Positions 6,364 through 14,320 of a stretch of DNA of 17,544 nucleotides are shown here, piece after piece (position 1 is the stretch's first letter; the number at the start of each line of letters is the position of its first letter). Source of the DNA: M55B165 sp964423265 (GTDB lineage Bacteria > Actinomycetota > Humimicrobiia > Humimicrobiales > Humimicrobiaceae); contig CAYREF010000040.1 of assembly GCA_964423265.1 (NCBI GenBank), forward strand, positions 1 to 17,544, given 5' to 3'. Below the pieces are notes generated by a model that was given only the letters and a program-made list of their open reading frames with translations, did no database searches and had not been told where the DNA came from. Both the position numbers and the translations under genes were made by a program.

Positions 6364-9300
6364 ATGTCAAAGAGCCAAAATGAAAAAACAAAAAAGGTGC
6401 TGGAGTATGTCAACGCATGTCAGCAGTTTTCCTCAGACAACATAGAATATCGTTTTTTTACAGACTCAATCAAAGAACTGTCCGGGGCTGCTTTAGTCTG
6501 GTTAAATCTTATATCAGAAGAGGATAAAAGCAGGACAACTGTCAAAGCAGTTTCCGGTGCTCCGCAAATATTATCCCGGCTCATGAATGCTTTTGGTTAC
6601 AATCTGGAAGGCACTGAATGGGAAACTAAATATGAAAAAATAAAAATAAGCGAGAAAAACAAGCTGATCTATTTTTCATCTTTCAAGGAAATTGGATATT
6701 ATGATTTCTTGCCTCGCTTGGCCCCTGCTCTTAAAATAATAGAAAAATATCTGCTTCCAGGTGGCCTGCATACTATGGAATTTGATTATCAAGGAGAATT
6801 TCTGGGCATTATTACCCTGATCATGCCCAGGGGTAAGGCTTTAGAAAATAAAGAGCTGATAGAGTTCTATATCAACCAGATAGCAGGTACGATAAAACGC
6901 CTGCGGGCAGAGAATAAGCTGCAGCAAAAAGTGAATGTTTTGCAGCAAAGCGAAGCTAAGTTCAGGGTTTACATGGAAAAATCTCCTCTTGGTATTTTTG
7001 TAGCAGATAAGGAAGGGCACTACATCGAAGTAAACCGGGCAGCATGTCAGATGAGCGGGTATACAGAAGCAGAGCTTCTAAATTTAGCCATCCCGGACTT
7101 TCTTGCCCCGGAATTCTTGGAAAAAGGGATGAAATCGTTTGAAAGACTATTGATAGAGGGTTATGCAGAAGATGAAATTATGGTACGTAAAAAAAACGGG
7201 GACTCATTCTGGATTAATTTAGTTGCAGCAAGTGCCGGTAATAACAGAGTTATCGCTTTTTGTCAGGACATCACGGAACGCAAAGAAAAAGAAGAGCGAG
7301 CCAAGGAACTAAACTGCCTCCATAGTTTTTCGCGTCTGCTTCAAAAAGAAAAAAACGACCTGGAAAAGATACTGGAGGAAACTGTTAAGCTATTGCCCCC
7401 CTCTTTTCAGTATCCTGAAGATGTGAGTGCTTGTATAACCTTTAAAGGACGTGAATTCAAAACACAGTATTATAAACCAACTCCCTGGAAAATATCTGCT
7501 CACTTAGAATTATACGGCGAACATACCGGAACCATAGAAGTATGCTACCATAAACCGTATCTTCATGAGCGGGATCCTTTCATAAAAGAGGAAAAAATAA
7601 TGCTGAAAACAGTATCAGAGCATTTAAGCCGTGTTACAGAACAAATTCAGATTGAAGAAGAACTACAAAAAAGCAAAAATCAACTATCTATAACTTTGCA
7701 CTCTATCGGTGATGGTGTTATTGCTACCGATACCAGCGGAAAGATTACTCGCCTCAATCCCCAGGCAGAAAAGCTTACTGGTTGGGCAGCGGAAGAGGCA
7801 ATAGGCAAAGCCTTGCATGAAGTGTTTCATATTGTAAATGCAAAGACCGGAGAGCCGGTGCCTAACCCTGTGTTCCTTGCGATTGATACAGGTAGAACAC
7901 AAGACCTGGAAAACGATACCATTCTTGTTGCCCGTGATGGAACAAAACGCCATATTGCCGACAGTGCAGCTCCCATTCGAGATTATGAAGATAAAATGTT
8001 GGGTGTGATCATGGTTTTTTCTGATGTAACAGAGCGTAAAAATGCAGAAGAATCCTTAAAATACCAGTTTCAATTTGAAAAGATGGTTGCCGATATATCC
8101 GAAGGTTTTGCAAGTAAGCCTTCAGAACAATTAGAGCAAAGTATTAACTATGCCCTGGAGCAGATCGGCGAGTTCTTTCAGGTTGACCGCAGTTATGTGT
8201 TTCAGTTTTCTGATGATGGAAAGCAAATGAGCAACACTTATGAATGGTGTGCAGAAGGAGTTGAAGCACAAATGGATAGAATACAAGGCATACCGGTAAA
8301 TAGGTTCCCTTGGTGGGTAGAGCAGACCAGAAAGAGAAAACATATAAATATCCCGGATGTGGATAGCCTTCCACCTGAGGCAGAAGCAACAAAGAAAGAA
8401 TTAATTTCCCAGGGCATACGCTCTCTTTTATCCATACCGTTGATGGAAAATGGAATTGTATTTGGCTTCCTTGGCCTTGACGCGGTAGAGGGGAAAAAAA
8501 TATGGACAGAAAATCATGTAATGCTTTTAACAGTTGTGGCAGAATTAATATCAAAGGCCTATATAAAAAATCTGGCAGAAGAAAAGGTGCGATATCAGAG
8601 TTTTCACGATGGTCTCACAGGCCTTTATAACCGGGTCTTTTTGGAAAAAGAAATGGAGAGGATGGATACTGAAAGGCAGATGCCTATTGGTATCATCATG
8701 ACTGATCTAAACGGCTTCAAAATGGTTAATGATACTTTCGGACATGAAGTAGGAGACGAAGTGTTAAAGCAAACAGCCGAAATCTTAAAAGACTCCTGTC
8801 GCGCTGAAGATATTATTGCCCGCTGGGGAGGAGATGAATTTGTTATCTTCATGCCACAAACCACAAAAGAAGATGCCAAAGCCATATGCCAAAGAATAGA
8901 TGAGAAATGCAAAGAAACTTATGTCAAAGACATACCCCTTTCCCTGGCCTGGGGAACTGCAATCAAAAACAGCACAAACAAGGACCTGGCAGAAATACTA
9001 AAAGAGGCTGAAGGGAATATGTATAAACATAAGCTTGCAGAAAGTCAGCGGGTAAAAAGTACTGTGCTAAATACACTGCTCAAAAATTTAGAAGCAAAAA
9101 GTTTTGAGACAGAAGCTCATTACTCAGGCATGCAAAAGGTGGCTCAAATAATTGGTGAGAAAGCAGGGCTTTCTAAATCAGAGTTAAGCAGGTTGAAAAT
9201 ACTGATTTCACTGCACGATATAGGGGAAATAGACATTTCGGAGGAGATATTGACCAAGAAAGGTCCTTTGACAGCAGAAGAATGGGAAATTATTAAGAAG

Positions 9301-9621
9301 CATCCTGAAACAGGGTATAGGATTGTACGTGCCACCGAAGAGTTTGCCCAAGTGGCGGAAGAGGTCCTCAGCCATCACGAACGCTGGGATGGTTCAGGAT
9401 ACCCGCAAGGGTTAAAAGGAAAAGAGATACCTTTGCTGGCAAGGATCACAGCTATTGCCGATGCTTATGAAGTAATGAGTAAGGGGAGAGCATATAAAAA
9501 AGCCATGTCTAAGAGTGAAGTTATTGCTGAGTTGAAAAGGTGTGCTGGTTTTCAGTTTGATCCCAAATTGATAGAAATCTTTCTGCTATTTCTGGAGAGG
9601 GAGATAAACACAAATGACTAA
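6364..9621 (+). CDS. Multi-sensor cyclic-di-GMP enzyme: GAF-like/PAS/PAS/GAF-GGDEF-HD-GYP
   Basis: A 1085-residue cytosolic signalling protein with no membrane segments. Approximate order: GAF-like region (1-190), PAS (196-308), second GAF-like region (315-430), PAS (438-562), GAF (575-735), GGDEF (742-898), HD-GYP (903-1075). The cyclase site GGDEF (822-826) and its inhibitory RxxD (Arg813-Asp816, five residues before) are intact, so c-di-GMP synthesis with product feedback is likely. The HD-GYP domain keeps His951-Asp952, HHE at 1004-1006 and GSGYP (1010-1014), but the usual HDIGK reads HDIGE (Glu955). It may therefore both make and degrade c-di-GMP under control of small-molecule or redox signals. 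It stands alone, right of the ssrA element. Confidence 0.92.
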   Translation: MSKSQNEKTKKVLEYVNACQQFSSDNIEYRFFTDSIKELSGAALVWLNLISEEDKSRTTVKAVSGAPQILSRLMNAFGYNLEGTEWETKYEKIKISEKNKLIYFSSFKEIGYYDFLPRLAPALKIIEKYLLPGGLHTMEFDYQGEFLGIITLIMPRGKALENKELIEFYINQIAGTIKRLRAENKLQQKVNVLQQSEAKFRVYMEKSPLGIFVADKEGHYIEVNRAACQMSGYTEAELLNLAIPDFLAPEFLEKGMKSFERLLIEGYAEDEIMVRKKNGDSFWINLVAASAGNNRVIAFCQDITERKEKEERAKELNCLHSFSRLLQKEKNDLEKILEETVKLLPPSFQYPEDVSACITFKGREFKTQYYKPTPWKISAHLELYGEHTGTIEVCYHKPYLHERDPFIKEEKIMLKTVSEHLSRVTEQIQIEEELQKSKNQLSITLHSIGDGVIATDTSGKITRLNPQAEKLTGWAAEEAIGKALHEVFHIVNAKTGEPVPNPVFLAIDTGRTQDLENDTILVARDGTKRHIADSAAPIRDYEDKMLGVIMVFSDVTERKNAEESLKYQFQFEKMVADISEGFASKPSEQLEQSINYALEQIGEFFQVDRSYVFQFSDDGKQMSNTYEWCAEGVEAQMDRIQGIPVNRFPWWVEQTRKRKHINIPDVDSLPPEAEATKKELISQGIRSLLSIPLMENGIVFGFLGLDAVEGKKIWTENHVMLLTVVAELISKAYIKNLAEEKVRYQSFHDGLTGLYNRVFLEKEMERMDTERQMPIGIIMTDLNGFKMVNDTFGHEVGDEVLKQTAEILKDSCRAEDIIARWGGDEFVIFMPQTTKEDAKAICQRIDEKCKETYVKDIPLSLAWGTAIKNSTNKDLAEILKEAEGNMYKHKLAESQRVKSTVLNTLLKNLEAKSFETEAHYSGMQKVAQIIGEKAGLSKSELSRLKILISLHDIGEIDISEEILTKKGPLTAEEWEIIKKHPETGYRIVRATEEFAQVAEEVLSHHERWDGSGYPQGLKGKEIPLLARITAIADAYEVMSKGRAYKKAMSKSEVIAELKRCAGFQFDPKLIEIFLLFLEREINTND

Positions 9622-9986
9622 TAGTAATCATAATAGGCTTGGTTCAACCACCAGTTCCTTTTGTGAAGAGTTACTTAAACTCCGTAATGTTAAGGGTGTG
9701 CATACTTTTTATCAGAATTAACACTTTTTAGCGTTAATCGAATACCGCTAAATTGTATCAATGTTTGAGTGATTAGATATATAATAAGAAATCAACCCCA
9801 AGAATTCCACACATCGCAGAATATGGTTTCTTTGATGAGCTACTCCAATTGTCAGGGTTTTGTCAAGGAGTAGAGTGATAATTTAAAAAGTGGACATTTA
9901 AAGGGGATCATATGATCGTTTGGCCTCAATCTATTACAACAAAACAGCCACATGACCCCCAAGTAAGGTAATTGCCAAAAAATATT
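9622..9986. other. Intergenic region with repeat debris (365 bp)
   Basis: No supported gene. It holds a hairpin ATTAAC/GTTAAT (9717-9738) overlapping TTTAGCG/CGCTAAA (9727-9752), a CTACTCC/GGAGTAG inverted repeat (9840-9873) enclosing copy 3 of the 18-bp motif, and a perfect 12-bp palindrome GATCATATGATC (9906-9917). After AAAGGGG an ATG at 9912 opens a frame of only 19 codons. The look is of an insertion-sequence end, but no transposase remains and no clear terminator is seen. Confidence 0.45.
9850..9867 (+). repeat. Copy 3 of the 18-bp motif, outside the element
   Basis: TGTCAGGGTTTTGTCAAG matches copy 1 at 15 of 18 positions. It lies inside a CTACTCC/GGAGTAG inverted repeat, close to a 12-bp palindrome, which suggests an IS end more than an operator. 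Confidence 0.4.
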
Positions 9987-11545
9987 TTAACTTGTTTGCT
10001 CTATTTCTATCTTAACTCCTCGGTTTAATTTACCAGCTTCTTCACGGAAGTTCCCTTCAGCATCAACATCATCAACTTTTAGCTCGGTATCACCTCTACC
10101 GCCAACCATAAGCTCCCAGCTATCTGCTCCATTCTCTTTGGCCCATTCCTCAAACCATTCCTTTACTGCTGTAGCTCTATCCAGTGATAGCTGCAGGTTT
10201 GAAGCGGCATCACCTCTACTGTCCGTATGTCCTATAAAGGTTATTACAGCCTGGCCAACCACAGCTGCTAAATCAGATGCGAACTCATCCAATACTTCAT
10301 CTGCGCCAGGTTAAAGATCTGAACTTCCAGTATCAAAGAGCACATCGCTGGGAAGAGGCGGGAGCTTGTTTACATCAAATTCTGGCTCTTCAAACGGCTC
10401 TGCTCCGGGAAGTCGCCACATCTCTAACAACGGCCCTTTATTGCGGACTACCGCCAGATGGCCACTATCAGGAGTGAAAGATAGGGCTTTAGTGCCATTT
10501 GTATTTTCTTCCATTGTTTGGTCTAGGGTATATCGGAGCTTTCCTGTTTCTACTTCCCATATAGTTGTTTCCTGATACAGAGAGCCAACTGCAAGCAGGC
10601 TCCCATCGGGGGAAAAGTCTATTTCATTGATCCTCTCCTCAAATGGGATATCTAAAATGGTATTCCCATCCATATCCCATAACCTTATTTTATGGCCCCA
10701 GTCTTCACTAATATATCCTGCCATTTTATTTCCGTCAGGGGAAAACTTAAATGGGGTTTTAGTGCTTCCTGCTAGGATATCAAGTTCTATTTCCTGCACT
10801 ATTTGTCCAGTTTCCAGGTCCCATATATAAACGGTACCAGGATCAGTCCAAATAAGAGCTGCTAAAAGATTTTCCGGAAGGATGACATTCAATGGAACGC
10901 ACATGGCCTTTTTCTGTTGCTTCCAGCTCCATTATTTGTTCACCGGTTTTAACATCCCAGACCCAGACCACACCGCCACGATTGCCAGTGGCAACATGTG
11001 TCCCATCGGGAGAAAATGATAGTCTATTATCATAACCGCCATGCAGATTGATAATTTCTTCTCCATTTTCCATATCAATTAGAGATACTCCACCTAAGGC
11101 TACCCCTATGCCCAGCACAGATCCATCTGGAGAGAAATCAATATCATCTACGGAATGGTTGTGTGAAGCATCAACATCTATAATTGACCCGTCATAAAGA
11201 AGGTGCGTATAAGTTGTCAGATAAGCTCCTGCTATCAATATCTCATTGTCTGGTGGGGTTGCTACACAATTGAGATCAAAATCAAGGTCTTCATATTAAT
11301 CAAAGACCCATAAAAGTTCAGGCTCTTCTTCGGAGACAGCTTCTTCCTCAACAACCTCCCCTTCCTCAACAGCTGGCGGCTCTTCAGGAGGCTCAGGTTC
11401 TTCAGGAACTTCCGGCTCTTCAACTACTGCTTCTTCTACAACAGCAGGCTCTTCTGCTACTTCAGTTTCTGGTTGAGCACAGGCGGGAATAAAAAGCATG
11501 ATAATTAGCAGCTAAAAAGGGCATAATAAATTCTCTTCCTTTCAT
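9987..11545 (-). pseudogene. Broken lipoprotein gene: WD40 propeller plus OmpA-like domain
   Basis: One former gene of about 520 codons. ATG at 11545 follows AAAGGG and gives a lipoprotein signal (MKGREFIMPFL, LLIIMLFIPAC) once an extra base at 11512 is skipped. A Pro/Glu-rich linker, six or seven WD40 blades (FSPDG ... VWVWDVKTGE; VYIWDLETGQ; IRLWDMDGN) and an OmpA C-terminal domain (VLFDTGSSDL ... GHTDSRGDAASNLQLSLDRA) follow. Breaks: the base at 11512, TAA at 11298-11296, a one-base insertion near 10871 (GGAAAATCTTTTAGC should read GKLLA), and TAA at 10313-10311, probably from AAA. Each break joins cleanly to the next segment, so it is decay of one gene, not several genes. The intact protein would have linked the outer membrane to peptidoglycan. 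A relative of its OmpA part lies at 5177-5470. Confidence 0.85.
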
Positions 11546-11576
11546 TGAGCCCTTTTATAATTGACAATTTACAGGC

Positions 11577-11605
11577 ATTATATAACTTATTAATAGTAAC
11601 TGGAA
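11577..11605 (-). promoter_or_regulatory. Promoter of the broken WD40-OmpA gene
   Basis: On the minus strand, TTCCAG (11605-11600), a 17-bp spacer and a perfect TATAAT (11582-11577) precede the ATG at 11545. AAAGGG lies four bases before that ATG. The control region is still intact although the gene is not. Confidence 0.45.
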
Positions 11606-11630
11606 CTCTATAATTTTAAGGCGGAGAGAA

Positions 11631-11645
11631 TAATAGGTCCTATTA
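11631..11645. repeat. 15-bp palindrome TAATAGG-T-CCTATTA
   Basis: A perfect inverted repeat of 7-bp arms around one base, between the end of the deacetylase-like gene and the promoter of the WD40-OmpA gene. The arms are too close for a good terminator hairpin, so it may be an operator, or chance in AT-rich DNA. Confidence 0.3.
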
Positions 11646-11664
11646 ATAATTTAAATTCTTCTAT

Positions 11665-12777
11665 TTATTTTTCCATAGCAATATACGCATCATAAATTTC
11701 AGGGAGGGTTTTCCACTTAGCTTTACCAGAATTAATATATGGCTGTATTTCTTCTAACCATTTTTCAAAAACTTCCTTTTCTATTTCTCCACCTATGCTT
11801 AAGCCCACATACAGCAGATTTACTTTATCAGCTTCTGAATAATTTAGTGATTCTTCCAGCAAGCTAATATAAGTGTCAATATCATTTTGGTTAAATGCAT
11901 CTTCTTTGGCATCCGGGTCACCATTATGCAGTTCATAGAGTGCTTTTATTACTCCATCTGAGGACAATATCACTAACTGTCCCCCGGGATCATGCTCAAG
12001 CCAGTTTTTACCATCAGAGGTTCTCCAAGGATGAATCCTATCCTCTAAATTTGGGGGAAATACTCCATGAAATTCAGATAATATTTTTTTCTTTGTATAG
12101 CCTTTTGGAAGATTTTCCTCTAGAAGTGAAAAACCACACATGGTAACTCCCCCGGTAGTGAATTTATATCCTGCATCAATTGCAGCCTTTACCCAATCAA
12201 GGCCTGAGCAAATCCCAGAAACATGTCTTACCTGGTGGCCAAGTAGTGCCTCTGTATTTTTTTTCATAATTTTAATTTCGTCAGTTATATCTTCAACAGT
12301 CTTTCCTTCTTTTAAAGCTTTTGCTCCTACATCGGCATGGACTCCAATCCCATGTCCCCTTTCATATAATTTTAATAGCACATTGTCATCAAAATTTTTG
12401 CATGCTTTAACAAAATTAGGCTTAGCTTCAAAAGTGCCCTTTGCATTATATTTTTCTAATAGGTCTGCAACTTCCATTATCCGGTTTACCCAGATATTAA
12501 ATAGCTCCTCGTTTTCCGGAGCTTTATCATAACCTTCCAGATGTATCATTATAGCTAAGTAGAGGACTCCCGGGCTTTTTTCCTGGATAGTTTTCTCTTG
12601 GATTTCTTCTGGGTCTGGATTTCCTTTTTCTTCTTCTAGATCCTTTTCTTCTATATTATGTAAAGAAATTTTATCATCTTCTTTATTGTCTCTTGCTTTG
12701 CTGCAGGAAAAGAGACTGATTGCTAATATTATTGCTAGAAAGGATATTATGGTGATGTATATTTTACTCTTCCTTAT
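11665..12777 (-). CDS. Polysaccharide deacetylase-like lipoprotein with a non-standard (ATA) start
   Basis: The frame is open from a stop at 12801-12799 to TAA at 11665. From ATA at 12777 it encodes 370 residues. A textbook lipoprotein signal (RKSKIYITIISFLAII, LAISLFSC, Cys25) leads to an acidic linker (about 26-65). A NodB-like domain then starts GVLYLAIMIHLEGYD, followed by KYNAKGTFE and GHGIGVHADVG, where metal ligands would lie. No ATG, GTG, TTG or CTG exists upstream of the signal, yet AAAGGG sits six bases before the ATA. The first ATG (12549) lies inside the domain and would remove the signal. So the start is either a rare ATA or a mutated ATG. A cell-wall or sugar deacetylase role is inferred from a divergent fold only. 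Confidence 0.6.
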   Translation of the reverse strand: MRKSKIYITIISFLAIILAISLFSCSKARDNKEDDKISLHNIEEKDLEEEKGNPDPEEIQEKTIQEKSPGVLYLAIMIHLEGYDKAPENEELFNIWVNRIMEVADLLEKYNAKGTFEAKPNFVKACKNFDDNVLLKLYERGHGIGVHADVGAKALKEGKTVEDITDEIKIMKKNTEALLGHQVRHVSGICSGLDWVKAAIDAGYKFTTGGVTMCGFSLLEENLPKGYTKKKILSEFHGVFPPNLEDRIHPWRTSDGKNWLEHDPGGQLVILSSDGVIKALYELHNGDPDAKEDAFNQNDIDTYISLLEESLNYSEADKVNLLYVGLSIGGEIEKEVFEKWLEEIQPYINSGKAKWKTLPEIYDAYIAMEK

Positions 12778-12853
12778 TTTCTGCCCTTTAATTTTGTTTT
12801 AGTTAGAGCAATTTTACTAGATTTCTTTATTTTTATAAAATGAAAATTTCCTG

Positions 12854-13516
12854 TTATTCAAATAGCAATGACTCTAGCTTAGCTATATCCTTTATTGTTA
12901 TTTTTCTCCGGTTGTAGCTTAGGAGGCTGTCTTTCTGCATCCTTTTTAATTCCCGGGAAAGGGAAGGCCTGGGAATGCTTAAGATATTTGCCCACTTAGC
13001 TTTGGAGAAAGGTAGATGAAATGTATCACCTTTTATGTCTGCATTATTTAAAAGATAAGAAGATATCCTTTTCCTTATAGAGCTTTCTGAAATTAATTCC
13101 AGCCTGGATTTAAGCATTATGGTGCGGTTGGAGATAATTTCTAGAAAATTTACCATTACTTCTTTGTTTAGGGAAAACAGTTTAACCAGTTCCTGTTTTT
13201 TTAAAAAAATAACCCGGGTCCTTTTTTTAGATAATACTTTTACCGGGAAGCTTTTGCTATTTGAAAACAGTGTAGCTTCCCCGAATGTCTTAAACCTGTC
13301 CAGTTCCTTTAATAATATAGTTTTTCCCGAAAGAAGCACTTTTTGTATTTCCGCTTCCCCTTTAAGGATTATGCCCAGGCAGTTTGGCTTATCGTATTCT
13401 GAGAGGATAGTCTCACCTGGGCTGAAATTCTTAACTTCATACCTTATATGGGAGAGATCGGTCTCATTTATATTTTTAAAAAGGCTACAATTTTTTAATA
13501 GGCTAATATTTTTCAC
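12854..13516 (-). CDS. Crp/Fnr family transcription regulator
   Basis: A 220-residue regulator starting at GTG 13516. Residues 12-120 form a cyclic-nucleotide-binding-type beta-roll (FSPGETILSEYDKPNCLGII, LKGEAEIQKV, FGEATLF). A long dimer helix follows, then a winged helix-turn-helix at about 165-210 with recognition helix IPRPSLSRELKRM. Only two cysteines (10 and 46) are present, so there is no Fnr-type iron-sulfur cluster; the ligand could be a nucleotide, heme or other. There is no Shine-Dalgarno sequence before the GTG. A 14-bp palindrome ends two bases upstream of the start, consistent with autoregulation. It is divergent from the polyferredoxin gene, its likely target. Confidence 0.88.
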   Translation of the reverse strand: MKNISLLKNCSLFKNINETDLSHIRYEVKNFSPGETILSEYDKPNCLGIILKGEAEIQKVLLSGKTILLKELDRFKTFGEATLFSNSKSFPVKVLSKKRTRVIFLKKQELVKLFSLNKEVMVNFLEIISNRTIMLKSRLELISESSIRKRISSYLLNNADIKGDTFHLPFSKAKWANILSIPRPSLSRELKRMQKDSLLSYNRRKITIKDIAKLESLLFE

Positions 13517-13517
13517 T

Positions 13518-13531
13518 GTAACATATGTTAC
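13518..13531. promoter_or_regulatory. Palindromic operator GTAACATATGTTAC between crp/fnr and napH-like genes
   Basis: A perfect 14-bp palindrome with the geometry of two 5-bp half-sites separated by four bases, as in Fnr/Dnr sites (TTGAT-N4-ATCAA), but with GTAAC half-sites. It touches the start of the regulator gene, where binding should repress. Its centre is about 37-42 bp upstream of the start expected for the right-hand gene, a class II activator position. Confidence 0.65.
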
Positions 13532-13548
13532 TGTTATTTAAATAATAG

Positions 13549-13554
13549 TATACT
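13549..13554 (+). promoter_or_regulatory. -10 element of the NapH-like gene
   Basis: TATACT at 13549-13554 has no good -35 at 17 bp (TGTTAC, part of the palindrome), as expected for an activator-dependent promoter. The ribosome binding site AAAGGAA ends four bases before the ATG at 13590. Confidence 0.45.
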
Positions 13555-13589
13555 AAAATTTTGCCGATTGTAAAAAAAGAAAGGAACAA

Positions 13590-14213
13590 ATGATAAAAAG
13601 AATTTTAAGGGCGGCAACGCAAATAGTTTTCTTGGCTCTTTTCATATTTCTGGTTCTAAGTGGCAGGCCCATTTTCTGGTTAGCTATATTCGGGTTGAGC
13701 ATAATTCTGGCTGTATTTTTTGGAAGGATCTATTGCGGCTGGATTTGCCCCATAAATGCAGTAATGAGGCCGGTTAACTGGTTATATTCCAGGTTAAAAT
13801 TAAAAAGATTTAAAGCTCCCCGGTGGCTTAAGCCTGGAGTGGTTCCCTGGGTAATGCTGGGATTGCTGGCTGCAGTTATGGTGGCAGGCAGGATATTCAG
13901 GATAAATATACCTGGCCTTTTGATTATCCTGGGTCTGGGTTTTGTTCTCTCTTTAATGTTTAAGCCGGAAGTTTTCCATAACCATATATGCCCTTATGGA
14001 ATACTGCAAAGCCTGACTGGCAGGGCGGCAAGGCTTTCTTTTAGGGTAAATAAAGATAGTTGTAGCGGATGCGGGATATGTGCAGATGTTTGTGAGGCAA
14101 AAGCTGTAAACATAGAAGCGAAGGTAGCTGAAATAAGTCCAAGGTATTGCCACCAATGCAGCAATTGCCAGGTTGAATGCCCCAGAAATGCTATAAGCTA
14201 TCGTAAAGCTTAA
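13590..14213 (+). CDS. NapH-like membrane 4Fe-4S polyferredoxin
   Basis: A 207-residue membrane iron-sulfur protein with four hydrophobic helices (about 8-24, 29-45, 84-100, 107-123). It has the NapH/MauN-type motifs YCGWICPINAV (Cys49, Cys53) and HNHICPYGILQ (Cys124). A cytoplasmic bacterial ferredoxin domain with two 4Fe-4S sites follows: CSGCGICADVC (148-158) and CHQCSNCQVECP (167-178). The first cluster lacks the usual Pro after its last Cys (it has Glu). Such proteins pass electrons between the quinone pool or cytosolic carriers and exported redox enzymes. No partner enzyme is next to it, so its acceptor is unknown. Control by the divergent Crp/Fnr protein is likely. Confidence 0.88.
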   Translation: MIKRILRAATQIVFLALFIFLVLSGRPIFWLAIFGLSIILAVFFGRIYCGWICPINAVMRPVNWLYSRLKLKRFKAPRWLKPGVVPWVMLGLLAAVMVAGRIFRINIPGLLIILGLGFVLSLMFKPEVFHNHICPYGILQSLTGRAARLSFRVNKDSCSGCGICADVCEAKAVNIEAKVAEISPRYCHQCSNCQVECPRNAISYRKA

Positions 14214-14260
14214 GGCAGGTTAATTAAGATATGGGACTGGCCTGTTTTAGAAATTATGTG

Positions 14261-14289
14261 TTTACAAGCAATTTTTTTTTTATTATAAT
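14261..14289 (+). promoter_or_regulatory. Strong promoter of the second methyltransferase gene
   Basis: TTTACA at 14261-14266, a 17-bp T-rich spacer and a perfect TATAAT at 14284-14289. Transcription would start near 14296, giving a leader of about 25 bases before the ATG at 14321 without a clear Shine-Dalgarno sequence. Confidence 0.65.
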
Positions 14290-14320
14290 AGCAAAAATTT
14301 TTTCATAGCTTAAAAGAATT

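Noticed and set aside
9912..9971. 19-codon ORF after AAAGGGG
   Set aside because: Too short and without recognisable content; probably part of an IS-end remnant.
9987..11545. TAA/TAG recoding (a stop codon read as an amino acid) to explain in-frame stops
   Set aside because: Housekeeping genes and the tmRNA tag end normally at TAA or TAG, and the same gene also has two frameshifts, so decay or sequence errors explain it better.
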